From the NCBI GenBank assembly GCA_003220905.1, contig QHTS01000087.1:1-27077 (forward strand): a DNA stretch of 27,077 nucleotides, read 5' to 3'. Below the pieces are notes generated by a model. That model saw only the letters and a program-made list of their open reading frames with translations, was not told where the DNA came from and ran no database searches. Source of the DNA: Gemmatimonadota bacterium (GTDB lineage: Bacteria > Gemmatimonadota > Gemmatimonadetes > Gemmatimonadales > GWC2-71-9). A program made the translations under genes and the position numbers. Positions 8,101 to 16,300 of the stretch are shown piece by piece (within the stretch, counting starts at the first letter, position 1; every line of letters begins with the position of its first letter).

Positions 8101-8718
8101 ATGAGACGTGAGGTAGCGGTCTTGGTCGCGGTGCTGGCGGGAGGGGCCTCCCCGCAATCGGCCGGGGCGCAGGCGACTGGCATGCCGTCATTCAACGCCC
8201 CCTACCGGGCCTTCCAGCGCTCGGAGCTCGGCGGCGTCTTCAGCTTTCCGGAGGGGGGCGGCACCGCGTTCGAAGGCGTGTACCGCTATGCGAGCGGCAA
8301 GTTCGACATCGGATTGCGTGGAGGGTTTTTCGCTCCTGGCAGCGGCGCGAAGACGGTCCTGCTCGCCGGCGCGGAGGCGCGCCAGCGCGTGATCACGCAC
8401 ACCGTGGATTTCCCGCTGGACGGGGCACTCATGGTGGGAGCGGGCGCCAATGTGGTGAGCGGCGGCTCGGCGCTCATCATCCCGGTCGGGCTCTCGCTCG
8501 GCCGGCGCATCGATCCGCAGGGATCCACCGTGAGCATCGTGCCGTACGTGCAGCCCACGTTCGCGTTCATCGTCGGCGACTTCCCGTCCGATCTCGTGTT
8601 CGGCTTCGGCGTCGGCGCGGACTTCCGGCTGTCTCGCGTGCTCGACGCGCGCGTCTCCGGCGGCCTGGGCGACCGGCCGCTCACCGGCGTGTCGATCGGC
8701 GCCGTGTGGGTGCACTGA
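8101..8718 (+). CDS. secreted beta-barrel-like protein, unknown function
   Basis: Hypothetical exported protein of 205 residues. N-terminal signal MRREVAVLVAVLAGGASPQS, with a likely cut near AGAQ (about residue 24). The mature part is made of alternating short amphipathic strands separated by Gly/Pro turns (FEGVYRYASGKFDIGLRGGF, VSIVPYVQPTFAFIVGD, LVFGFGVGADFRL) and ends in GVSIGAVWVH. The strand pattern suggests an outer-membrane barrel or a related secreted beta protein. The start ATG 8101 follows SD GAAGGAG at about 8089-8095. No named family was recognised. It is followed at 8725 by the inverted GGAGGTT element. Confidence 0.65.
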   Translation: MRREVAVLVAVLAGGASPQSAGAQATGMPSFNAPYRAFQRSELGGVFSFPEGGGTAFEGVYRYASGKFDIGLRGGFFAPGSGAKTVLLAGAEARQRVITHTVDFPLDGALMVGAGANVVSGGSALIIPVGLSLGRRIDPQGSTVSIVPYVQPTFAFIVGDFPSDLVFGFGVGADFRLSRVLDARVSGGLGDRPLTGVSIGAVWVH

Positions 8719-8724
8719 ACTGAA

Positions 8725-8791
8725 GGAGGTTGTGGAGGATGGTGAAGGTTGGTGATCCTCCACCATCCTCCACCGACCTCCACCAACCTCC
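8725..8791. repeat. inverted GGAGGTT/GGTGGAGG element
   Basis: Left arm GGAGGTTG (8725-8732) and TGGAGGATGGTG (8733-8744) pair with CAACCTCC (8784-8791) and CACCATCCTCCA (8761-8772). The right side has 11 extra bases (8773-8783) between its two parts. The right arm is built of near-repeats of CCTCCACCA. It occupies nearly all of the gap between two genes and ends three bases before the SD GAAGGAG (8794-8800) of the next one, so it would form a 5'-leader hairpin. A shorter relative lies at 9453-9474. Confidence 0.75.
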
Positions 8792-8805
8792 CCGAAGGAG
8801 TACTT

Positions 8806-9441
8806 ATGCGCGCAGTGTTGACACTGGGATTGGCAGCATGTCTGGCGACGCCCGCAGCGGCGCAGTGGCTGGGAATGCCGGTGTGGAACAGCCCCAAGGG
8901 CGGGACCGGGGTCACGATCAGCGGTGACTACGGGAAGCCCAATGATGCGAACGGGGGTGGTAACGCTTGGGGAGGCCACGCCTCGCTCGGCGTCGGCACG
9001 CTGACCTTCACGGCCGGTGTGGCGCGCTGGAAGCCCGACGCGGCTACTGAGGGCTTCACGTCCATCGGTGGGAACGCGGCGTTCCGGCTGATCGGCGGCA
9101 GCTTGCTGCCGTTCTCCCTCAACCTGCAGGCCGGTGCGGCTCGGACCGATTCCGCCAATTCCACGCCCGCCCGGACCGCGGTCACGGGTGCGGTAGGGTT
9201 TTCTGTGCCCCTGCCGACGCCCGGCATCAGCATCGAGCCGTATTTCTCTCCCGGCATCCGGTACCGCAGTAGCGGCGGCACGAACACCACCAAGTTCGGG
9301 TACGTGTTCGGGGCCAACCTCAGCTTCGGCCTCGTCGGGGTGCACCTCGCCTACGACAATGAGAGAAAGACGGGCGGCGGGAACGTGGGGGTGTTCGGCG
9401 TCGGTCTGCACGTGGATCTCCACCTGCCGCTCGGTATGTGA
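8806..9441 (+). CDS. secreted barrel-like protein, tandem paralogue A
   Basis: Exported protein of 211 residues with signal peptide MRAVLTLGLAACLATPAAAQ. The mature protein begins QWLGMPVWNSPKGGTG and contains regularly spaced strands (VTISGDYG, LTFTAGVARW, AAFRLIGGSLLPFSLNLQAG, ISIEPYFSPGIRYR, FGYVFGANLSFGLVGVHLAY) typical of an outer-membrane barrel. It aligns along its full length with the next gene (9615-10265): QWLG, GGGNA, SIGG-NAAFRLIGGSL-P, SVPLPTP and SPGIRY are shared. The start ATG 8806 has SD GAAGGAG at 8794-8800. Function unknown. Confidence 0.72.
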   Translation: MRAVLTLGLAACLATPAAAQWLGMPVWNSPKGGTGVTISGDYGKPNDANGGGNAWGGHASLGVGTLTFTAGVARWKPDAATEGFTSIGGNAAFRLIGGSLLPFSLNLQAGAARTDSANSTPARTAVTGAVGFSVPLPTPGISIEPYFSPGIRYRSSGGTNTTKFGYVFGANLSFGLVGVHLAYDNERKTGGGNVGVFGVGLHVDLHLPLGM

Positions 9442-9452
9442 GCGGGACCTAA

Positions 9453-9474
9453 AGGAGGTTCCTCCACCAACCTC
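9453..9474. repeat. short GGAGGTT inverted repeat
   Basis: GGAGGTT, eight bases, AACCTCC. The stretch CCTCCACCAACCTCC is also present in the element at 8725-8791. It sits 11 bases after the stop of paralogue A, so it may double as its transcription end, and about 140 bases upstream of paralogue B. Confidence 0.6.
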
Positions 9475-9614
9475 CCCCGTGTCGATCAGCCTCGTGCAGG
9501 TGCATTAGAGCGACACAGGATTGACTAGCGGGGCCGCGGTTCCTACCGTTGCTCCATCTCGCTGGACCGTGCGCCCTGGTCCCACACGGTTTCCTCAGGC
9601 GTGAGGGGGCACTT

Positions 9615-10265
9615 ATGAAGCGCACAGCGTTGACGCTCGGATTGGCATTGCTGGCGACGCCGGCCACGGCACAGTGGCTCGGCGAGCCGGCGTGGAACCA
9701 CCCAAACGCCGGGACCGGCTTCACGATCTACGGGGATTACACCCAGCCCAGCAGTGAGGCGGGGGGCGGGAACGCTTTCGGCGGCCGCATCACGCTCGGG
9801 GCCGGTACGTTCACCTTGACGGGCGGGGTGTCGTCCTGGAAAAAAGACCTCGTCAGCGAGCGGGTAACCACCTTCGGTGGCACGGCCGCGTTCCGCTTGA
9901 TCGGCGGCAGCCTCATCCCGGTCGCCCTCAACCTGCAGCTTGGCGGCGGTCACAGCCTGGAGATCACCTCCAGCAGGACCACCGTGCCGGTGCAGACCAC
10001 GCTGCTCGCCGCGGTAGGCTTGAGCGTCCCGCTGCCCACACCGGTCGTACGTGTCGAGCCGTTCGTCTCGCCCGGGATTCGGTATCACCACTATGCAAAC
10101 GCGGCCCCGAACCAGACCAACTTCGGATGGGTGATCGGAGGCAACGTCGGGTTCGGACCGATTGGGATTCACGTCGCCTACGACTCGGAAAAGTTCGACG
10201 ACGGGAAGAGACACGGAGTGCTCGGCATCGGCGCCAACATCGAGCTCCGGCCGTCAGGCCCGTAA
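9615..10265 (+). CDS. secreted barrel-like protein, tandem paralogue B
   Basis: Exported protein of 216 residues with signal peptide MKRTALTLGLALLATPATAQ, then QWLGEPAWNHPNAGTGFTIY. Full-length paralogue of the preceding gene, with the same order of conserved blocks (GGGNAFGGRITLGAGTF, FGGTAAFRLIGGSLIPVALN, SVPLPTP, SPGIRYHHY, FGWVIGGNVGFGPIGIHVAY). It ends in a short tail IELRPSGP rather than an aromatic residue. ATG 9615 was chosen over upstream starts because it opens the signal peptide; a G-rich SD (GAGGGGG) precedes it at about 9603-9609. Function unknown; the pair most likely arose by local duplication. Confidence 0.72.
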   Translation: MKRTALTLGLALLATPATAQWLGEPAWNHPNAGTGFTIYGDYTQPSSEAGGGNAFGGRITLGAGTFTLTGGVSSWKKDLVSERVTTFGGTAAFRLIGGSLIPVALNLQLGGGHSLEITSSRTTVPVQTTLLAAVGLSVPLPTPVVRVEPFVSPGIRYHHYANAAPNQTNFGWVIGGNVGFGPIGIHVAYDSEKFDDGKRHGVLGIGANIELRPSGP

Positions 10266-10303
10266 CGGCTGGATCACAACCCGGTCGGAAGCCGCTACCT
10301 TTT

Positions 10304-10320
10304 GGGGCGCGGCGCGCCCC
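10304..10320 (+). terminator. GC-rich hairpin between paralogue B and the lipoprotein gene
   Basis: Seven-base arms GGGGCGC (10304-10310) and GCGCCCC (10314-10320) around GGC. It lies about 40 bases after the stop at 10265 and 10 bases before the next SD. A weak T-containing tail (GTCCGTTTCC) follows. It could be a terminator or a leader structure. Confidence 0.4.
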
Positions 10321-10339
10321 GTCCGTTTCCAGGAGCTCT

Positions 10340-10708
10340 GTGATCCGGTTTCTCGTCACGCGGGGGTCGGTCCTCGTGCTGGCCCTCGCGCTGAGCGGCT
10401 GTGCGCTCACGCTGGACTCGACCCATCTCGGCGTCCCGGTCTCGCTCGCCGGCGCCGCCCAGCGGCCCGATTCGGGCACGCCGTTCCGCGTGACGAAACA
10501 CTCGATCTATATGCTCCTGGGCCTCCTGCCGGTGGCGCAACCAAATCTCGAGGACATCCTCGCCGGACAAGCCGGCACCGGAACGCGCATCACGAATTTG
10601 CGCATCAAGGTGCGGAGCCGCTGGAGCGACCTGCTGGTGACCGGTCTGACGCTGGGGCTCGTCGTGCCGCGGTCGGTGACGTTCGAGGGCGTGGTCGTCG
10701 GACAGTAG
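10340..10708 (+). CDS. small lipoprotein resembling the Bor family
   Basis: Lipoprotein of 122 residues from GTG 10340, with SD AGGAG at 10331-10335. The signal sequence VLVLALALSGCALT has a lipobox (LSGC), so the mature protein starts at Cys about residue 19. The rest reads KHSIYMLLGLLPVAQPNLED, then ITNLRIKVRSRWSDLLVTGL and LTLGLVVPRSVTFEG. This follows the pattern of phage lambda Bor-like lipoproteins (H-x-Y-F-x-G-L-P, then Q/W-x-D-x-L-x-x-x-T-x-G-I-x-x-P-R). The resemblance is by eye and the role is not known. The gene converges on waaA with a gap of 15 bases. Confidence 0.6.
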   Translation: MIRFLVTRGSVLVLALALSGCALTLDSTHLGVPVSLAGAAQRPDSGTPFRVTKHSIYMLLGLLPVAQPNLEDILAGQAGTGTRITNLRIKVRSRWSDLLVTGLTLGLVVPRSVTFEGVVVGQ

Positions 10709-10723
10709 CGGCAGGTGCGCCAG

Positions 10724-12028
10724 TTAACGCGCGACCAGCTTTTTCACGAGCGCGGTGGTCCGCTCCGCCGCACCCCGTCCCTCCCGCACCAGCCGCTTCC
10801 CGGCCGCGCCCGCCTTGGCGCGGGCCCCTGGATCGTGATGCCACACGAGCCACTGCGAGTGCAGCTGGTGCCGGCCGTCGGCGCTCAAGGCCACCGCGCC
10901 GCCGCGCTCGATCAACAGCGTCGCGTCGCGGCTCATGTGCCAGTGTGGGCCCACCGCCACCGGCACCCCGAACACCGCCGGCTCGAGCACCGAATGGAGT
11001 CCCGCGCGGTGGTACCCGCCGCCGACGACCGCGACGTCCGCGAGCGCGTACAGGTCGGCCAGGATCCCCACGCGATCGACGACGATCACCGGCGCGGAGG
11101 ACGTGTGCTCTACCTGTGACAGCCGGACGGGGCGGGGCAGGCCCAGCCGCTTGGCGGCCTGCGCGATGCCGGCGAGGTGGTCGGGGTTGGGCTCGTGGGG
11201 CGCGAGGACGAGCCGTGCGCTGGGCACCTGCGCGAGCAGGTCTACGAACGCCGGCAGGACCACCGCTTCGTCGGCCGGCCAGGTGGACCCGGCGACGATG
11301 GTGAACGTGCCGGCCGGGGCGATGGCGAGGCGCGCGAACGGGTCGCGCGTGCGGTCGAAACGCTCCGCCCGCTCGGCGACGCTGTCGTATCGCGTGTCCC
11401 CCGTCACCTCGATGGCCCCGGGGCGCGCGCCCAGCTGCTCCAGGCGCCGGCCATCCTCTGCGCTGATCGTGCCGATGCGCTCGAGCGCGCGGTAGGCTGC
11501 CTCCGCCCAGCCGCGCGCCGGCCAGCGGAGCCGCGAGCTGTGCGGCGCGACCGTGGCGGAGATGAGGCCCAGCTTCACGCCGCGCTGTGCCGCCGCGAGC
11601 GTCAGCTCGGGCCACACGTCGAGCTTCGAGAACACGAGCGCCGCGGGCTGGAGCGCCTCGAGCACGCTCGCCACTTCGGCCGGGCGGTCGAGCGGCAGGT
11701 AATCGGCGACATCGACCGGCAGGGTACGCGCGAGCCGCTCGGCGGAGGGGGAGAAGAACGTATAGGCGAGCTGCCAGTGCGGTGCCTCGGCGCGCACGGC
11801 TTCGAGCACCGGCTTCGCCTGGAGGCCCTCGCCCACCGACGGGGCGTGCACCCACAGCAGCGGTCGCTTGGGATCGCGGTGGGCCCGCGCCCACGCGGCC
11901 AGCCGGTCGGTCACGCCGCGACGCGCATCGAGACCGCGGGCGAGCTTCTTGTCGAACCGCGCGGCGAAGGGCAGGGCCCGGTGCGCGAGCCCGATGCTGA
12001 GCCGATATATGAAGGAAGGGCGCGCCAT
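10724..12028 (-). CDS. waaA: 3-deoxy-D-manno-octulosonic acid (Kdo) transferase
   Basis: Inner-membrane glycosyltransferase (GT30) that adds Kdo from CMP-Kdo to lipid A precursor, the first step of LPS core assembly. It has 434 residues, the normal size. Seen: N-terminal FIYRLSIGLAHRALPFAARF, the catalytic-base motif WVHAPSVGEG (the Glu), YTFFSPSAERLA, VFSKLDVWPEL and LISATVAPHSSRL. The CMP-Kdo-binding C-terminal domain has VAGSTWPADE, LVLAPHEPNP, VVGGGYHRAGLHSVLEPAVF and VPVAVGPHW. The start ATG (12028-12026) overlaps the stop of the upstream dsbA-like gene by one base (TGATG), so both are read from one transcript. Its presence implies a Kdo-containing LPS. Confidence 0.93.
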   Translation of the reverse strand: MARPSFIYRLSIGLAHRALPFAARFDKKLARGLDARRGVTDRLAAWARAHRDPKRPLLWVHAPSVGEGLQAKPVLEAVRAEAPHWQLAYTFFSPSAERLARTLPVDVADYLPLDRPAEVASVLEALQPAALVFSKLDVWPELTLAAAQRGVKLGLISATVAPHSSRLRWPARGWAEAAYRALERIGTISAEDGRRLEQLGARPGAIEVTGDTRYDSVAERAERFDRTRDPFARLAIAPAGTFTIVAGSTWPADEAVVLPAFVDLLAQVPSARLVLAPHEPNPDHLAGIAQAAKRLGLPRPVRLSQVEHTSSAPVIVVDRVGILADLYALADVAVVGGGYHRAGLHSVLEPAVFGVPVAVGPHWHMSRDATLLIERGGAVALSADGRHQLHSQWLVWHHDPGARAKAGAAGKRLVREGRGAAERTTALVKKLVAR

Positions 12029-12663
12029 CAGCGCGGCCGGGGAGGGGGCGTCGCCGTCTTGGTCCGGTAGATCGAGTCCAGCACGGCCCGGAAGACCGTG
12101 ACCGGGGCCGCGCCCTCGAGCAGGGCGCCCTCGATATAAAAGGTAGGGGTACTCGTCGCGCCCGAGCGCCGCGCGCGCTCGGCGTCCGCGCGGACGTCCG
12201 CGGCCGTGGCCCCGGACGCGACGCAACTGGCCAGGCGCGCGCGGTCGAGACCTGCCGAGTCGCCAAGCGCCAGGAGATACGCTCGGGGGGAGGCGAGGGC
12301 GGCCCACTGGTCCTGGCGGCGGAACAGCAGGTCGTGCATCGGCCAAAACCGTTCCTGCCGGGCGGCGCACAACCCGACCTCCGCAGCCGTCGCGGCGTTC
12401 TTGTGCACGCTCGACAGGGGCAGGTTGATGTACACGAACCGGACCTTGCCCGTCTGGACGTACTCGCGCTCGAGCAGCGGCATCGTGCCGAGGGCGAACT
12501 CGCGGCAGTAGGGACACTGGAAGTCCGACATTTCGTACACGGTCACGGGCGCGTCGGGACGGCCCTTGGTCCGGGCAGCCAGCGGGTCGGGCGCCTGGCG
12601 GGATCCCGGGCGGCCCGGCATGATGACGAACCACGCGGCGGCTACGAGGAGTGCACGGATCAT
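12028..12663 (-). CDS. DsbA-like thiol-disulfide oxidoreductase
   Basis: Secreted or membrane-anchored thioredoxin-fold protein (DsbA/thioredoxin_4 type) that would oxidise or isomerise cysteines in the periplasm. The N-terminal hydrophobic segment IRALLVAAAWFVIM is followed by VTVYEMSDFQCPYCREFALG with the CPYC active site, then VRFVYINLPLSSVHKNA, the helical insert around FWPMHDLLFRRQDQW, and the cis-proline loop STPTFYIEGALLEG. From ATG 12663 it is 211 residues. ATG 12687, eight codons further upstream, is a reasonable alternative start, and neither has a clear SD. It is cotranscribed with waaA and divergent from a SusC gene whose product carries six cysteine pairs. Confidence 0.85.
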   Translation of the reverse strand: MIRALLVAAAWFVIMPGRPGSRQAPDPLAARTKGRPDAPVTVYEMSDFQCPYCREFALGTMPLLEREYVQTGKVRFVYINLPLSSVHKNAATAAEVGLCAARQERFWPMHDLLFRRQDQWAALASPRAYLLALGDSAGLDRARLASCVASGATAADVRADAERARRSGATSTPTFYIEGALLEGAAPVTVFRAVLDSIYRTKTATPPPRPR

Positions 12664-12738
12664 GAGGGTTTTCTGGCGACCAACCATAGTCAGTCGTGAG
12701 TAGCGGCGCCACGGCGGGACTGTTCCACAATGAAACAT

Positions 12739-12961
12739 CTGTCAGGGCCCGGCCCGCTCTAGCGCGGTGCGGTAAATGATGATATAAAAGCGGCGTTAGC
12801 CGTCGCCGTCACCGCGCGTTGTGCGCCCTTCCCGCCGTCGTCGTCGTGCGAGCGCGCGGTTCGTTGAATGAACATCGGTAGGTGCAGTGCGTTGTTGGAT
12901 TGCCGGACCGCCAGACAGGCGGCGCCGGTCGTGCGTGTCACATTACCTCGCAGGAGGGGAC
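12739..12961. other. divergent intergenic region between dsbA-like gene and susC1
   Basis: About 300 bases separate the two divergent start codons. The only promoter-like element seen is TATAAA at 12783-12788 on the plus strand, without a matching -35 box. The SD AGGAGGGG at 12952-12959 belongs to susC1. No RNA gene, strong hairpin or repeat was recognised. Confidence 0.4.
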
Positions 12962-15900
12962 ATGCAATTCACACCCCGTCGGTTCATTCCCTTCATTCTC
13001 AGCGCGTTTCTCGCTCTACCGGCCCTGCTCGCCGCGCAGGCGCCGGTGACGATCACCGGCAAAGTCACGAGCGACGCCGGCCAGCCGCTAGGGCAGGTCG
13101 AAGTCGCGATTCCGACCATGGGGCTGGGCGCGCTGAGCAAAGACGACGGTCGTTACACGATCGTCGTGCCCGGCGCCCGCGTCTCGGGCCAGACCGTGAC
13201 GATGGCCGCGCGACGCCTGGGCTACAAGTCGCAGAGCGCCCAGGTCACCCTCACCGCGGGAGGTGTGACGCACGACTTCGTGCTCGCGGCCAACCCGCTG
13301 CAGCTCGGTGAGGTCGTCGTGACCGGTGCCGGTACCTCCACCGAAACCGAAAAGCTCGGCGCCGTCCGTAACAACGTTTCATCGGACCTGATTCAGAAGG
13401 CGGGCGAGACGAACGTGGTCGAGGCACTCGCCGCGAAAGCGCCGAACGTCACGGTGCTCCAGCAGTCAGGAGACGCTGGGGCCGGGTCGTTCATTAACAT
13501 CAGGGGCATCAGCACCATCCTTGGCTCGAACCAGCCGTTGTTCGTCGTGGACGGCGTCCCCATGGACAACTCGAGTTTCTCGACGGCCAACTTCGACGCA
13601 TCGTACTCCGGTAACGGCGCGGCCGGGCAGACCGAAAGCACCGTGTCAACGAACCGGCTTGCGGACTTGAACCCGAACGACATCGAGTCCGTGGAGATCC
13701 TGAAGGGGCCGGCGGCAAGCGCCATCTACGGATCGAAGGCTGGAGCGGGCGTGGTGCTCATCACGACCAAGTCCGGCCGCCCAGGGCCCACGCATTTCAC
13801 TTTCCGCTCGACGACGTCCTTTGACGACGTCAACCACACCTACCCACTGCAGACCAAGTGGGCGCAGGGGGATCTCAATGTCGCTGCTGATACAACGGTC
13901 GCGACGGGGTGTGGCCAGCACGCCAGCCAGGGGAACTGCGCCACGTCGTGGGGCCCGCAGGTCACGAGTCCCGTCTACGACCATGCGAACGAGATCTATC
14001 GGACAGGGAGCACCCTGGACAACAGCATCGCGATCTCGGGCGGAAACGACCGCACGACGTTTTACCTGTCGGGCGGCAACACCTACCAGCGCGGCATATT
14101 CCTCGGTCCGAACAATGACTTCTCGCGCACTTCCGTACGCTTCAAAGGGACGCACCGCCTGGTCGACGTCCTAAAGATCGGGGCAGACCTGGCGTTCGCG
14201 GATACGCGCGCCAAGTACACACAGACGGGGAACAACGTCTTCGGCGTCCAGCTCGGTGACCTGCGTACGCCGCCGAACTTCAACAACATGCCGTACTTCG
14301 TCAATATCGGTGGTGGCATCCAGGAGCGCTCGTACCGGTTCCAGAGCCCCGGTCCCACCACAGCCCTGAACACGCGCGGCTACGATAACCCGTTTTGGGT
14401 GCTCAACCAGCAACTGAACACTTCCAACGTGGGCCGCGTGTACGGCAACGTGAACGCAGAGTATGTGCCGCTCGCGTGGCTCAAGTTTAACTACACCCTC
14501 GGCGCGGACTACGCGAACGACGAGCGGCTGGAGGGATGTCCAATCGGATCCACCGATGTCTGCACCAAGGGGCGAGTGATCTCGGCCAAGATCGTCAACT
14601 ACCAGATCGATCACAACCTCACCGGGACCGCAACCTACACGATCAACCCCGATTTCGGCGGTACGGTCACCGTTGGGCAGAACTTGAACACCCGGAACGT
14701 ACGGTTCCTGGGAGCCGTGGGCCGCACCCTGGTGGCGCCCACGCCATTCAAGTTGTCGAACACGGTAACGCAAGACCTGCCAGCCGACTCGGAAACGGTG
14801 ATCCACGACGCCTCGTGGTTCGGCCAGGCGACCTTCGACATGTGGAACCAGCTGCACGTATCGGCGGCGATCCGCAACGACGGTTCGTCGACGTTCGGCC
14901 GGCAGAATTTGCGCAGTTGGTTCCCGAAGGGCAGCCTAGCGTGGGAGTTCACCAAGGCGATCGGCGAGCGCTCTTGGCTGTCGTACGGCAAGGCCCGCGT
15001 GGCCTACGGTGAGGCGGGCGTGGAGCCGCAGCCCTATCTCACCTCGCAGACGTTCTCGAGCGCCTGTAACGGCGGTATCGCACAGGGGACGTGCAACACG
15101 CCCACCCAGAACAACATCGGCGGGCTCACGGCGAGTACGACAAGGGCGGCCTCGGTGCTCAAGCCCGAGCGCTCGAAGGAGTTCGAAGGCGGGCTTGACC
15201 TGGGGTTCGCGAAGGACCGGGCCGACGCGAGCATCACCTGGTACAACAAGAAGTCCGAGGATGTCATTCTGCTCGAGCCGCTCGCCGCATCGACAGGCTT
15301 CCTGTTCCAGGGCGCGAATGCCGCCACCATCCGCAACCGGGGCTGGGAGCTGGCGGTCAACGCGCGCCTGGTCCAGCAGGCGGACTACGGGTGGATCGTG
15401 GGGTTGCAATGGGCTCGCAATCGGAGCCTCGTGCAATCGCTCGGCCCCTTCGGGCACGTGTCGATCGGCGACTTCCTCACCCAGATCGATTCGGTCGGCC
15501 AGCCGGTCGGTGTCTACCTCGGCGGCGGGTACTATCGGTGCGGGCTCACCGACCCCGCCACGCCGGTGGCGATCGACGCCGCTGGTACCACGGGACCTCT
15601 CAGTACGGTGTGCAGCGGCGCGCCGAAGGGCGCGCTGTATATCGATCCGACCGGGTTCCCCGTGGGGCCTGACTCGCGCATCATGATGGATCCGAACTAC
15701 GATTGGACCGGCAATGTGCGGACCTCCTTCCGCTACAAGGGTTTGCAAATCTCCGGCCTGCTCGACGTCCGCCACGGCGGGAAGATCTGGAACGGCACCA
15801 AGGGATCGCTCTACAACTGGGGGACCCATCTGGACACCCAACAGCGCGCGATCTGCGACGCCGCCGGGTGCACGGGGAACACGCAGACGTTCGGATCCAG

Positions 15901-16282
15901 CGGCTGGTTCCCTGGGCCGGTTGTAGGGCCAGGGAAGGGGACGGCGGTCCCCATCGGAGAGAACTGGTATGCCGGGTACGCGGCCTGCCCCTACACGGGC
16001 ATCGACGAGGCGTGCATCGAGGATGCCGGGTTCGTCAAGCTGCGCGAGATCTCCCTCAGCTACACCATTGACGCGCCCTGGGTGCAGCGCACGATCGGCT
16101 TCTCGAGCATCGACCTGCGCATCTCGGGCCGCAACTTGAAGACCTGGAGCAACTATACGGGCTATGACCCTGAGACGAACCTCGGGGGAACGATCTCGTC
16201 GAATTTGGGAGCCAGCGGCGTCGATTACTTCAACAACCCGCAGACGCGCTCGTTCTCGTTTGCGGTCACCCTCAACCACTAA
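12962..16282 (+). CDS. SusC/RagA-family TonB-dependent outer-membrane receptor (1)
   Basis: Outer-membrane transporter of 1106 residues, powered through TonB and paired with a SusD lipoprotein. Signal peptide 1-25 (PFILSAFLALPALLAAQA). A carboxypeptidase-regulatory-like domain follows at about 28-112 (ITGKVTSDAGQPLGQVEVAI), then the SusC-type linker GEVVVTGAG. The plug spans about 130-275, with INIRGISTILGSNQPLFVVD, ILKGPAASAIYGSKAGAGVV and LITTKSGRPG. The barrel runs to a final FSFAVTLNH, and near its end has VKLREISLSYTI and DLRISGRNLKTWSNYTGYDP, both SusC hallmarks. All 12 cysteines fall in six close pairs. ATG 12962 is chosen for the SD and signal peptide. No glycan-degrading enzymes lie nearby, so the substrate is unknown (glycan or peptide). 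Confidence 0.93.
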   Translation: MQFTPRRFIPFILSAFLALPALLAAQAPVTITGKVTSDAGQPLGQVEVAIPTMGLGALSKDDGRYTIVVPGARVSGQTVTMAARRLGYKSQSAQVTLTAGGVTHDFVLAANPLQLGEVVVTGAGTSTETEKLGAVRNNVSSDLIQKAGETNVVEALAAKAPNVTVLQQSGDAGAGSFINIRGISTILGSNQPLFVVDGVPMDNSSFSTANFDASYSGNGAAGQTESTVSTNRLADLNPNDIESVEILKGPAASAIYGSKAGAGVVLITTKSGRPGPTHFTFRSTTSFDDVNHTYPLQTKWAQGDLNVAADTTVATGCGQHASQGNCATSWGPQVTSPVYDHANEIYRTGSTLDNSIAISGGNDRTTFYLSGGNTYQRGIFLGPNNDFSRTSVRFKGTHRLVDVLKIGADLAFADTRAKYTQTGNNVFGVQLGDLRTPPNFNNMPYFVNIGGGIQERSYRFQSPGPTTALNTRGYDNPFWVLNQQLNTSNVGRVYGNVNAEYVPLAWLKFNYTLGADYANDERLEGCPIGSTDVCTKGRVISAKIVNYQIDHNLTGTATYTINPDFGGTVTVGQNLNTRNVRFLGAVGRTLVAPTPFKLSNTVTQDLPADSETVIHDASWFGQATFDMWNQLHVSAAIRNDGSSTFGRQNLRSWFPKGSLAWEFTKAIGERSWLSYGKARVAYGEAGVEPQPYLTSQTFSSACNGGIAQGTCNTPTQNNIGGLTASTTRAASVLKPERSKEFEGGLDLGFAKDRADASITWYNKKSEDVILLEPLAASTGFLFQGANAATIRNRGWELAVNARLVQQADYGWIVGLQWARNRSLVQSLGPFGHVSIGDFLTQIDSVGQPVGVYLGGGYYRCGLTDPATPVAIDAAGTTGPLSTVCSGAPKGALYIDPTGFPVGPDSRIMMDPNYDWTGNVRTSFRYKGLQISGLLDVRHGGKIWNGTKGSLYNWGTHLDTQQRAICDAAGCTGNTQTFGSSGWFPGPVVGPGKGTAVPIGENWYAGYAACPYTGIDEACIEDAGFVKLREISLSYTIDAPWVQRTIGFSSIDLRISGRNLKTWSNYTGYDPETNLGGTISSNLGASGVDYFNNPQTRSFSFAVTLNH

Positions 16283-16300
16283 CCCCGAGGAGATCGACAT

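Noticed and set aside
10605..12266. 553-codon minus-strand open frame overlapping waaA in another frame
   Set aside because: Composition is Arg/Ala/Gly/Pro-rich with no motif; the waaA frame carries all GT30 hallmarks.
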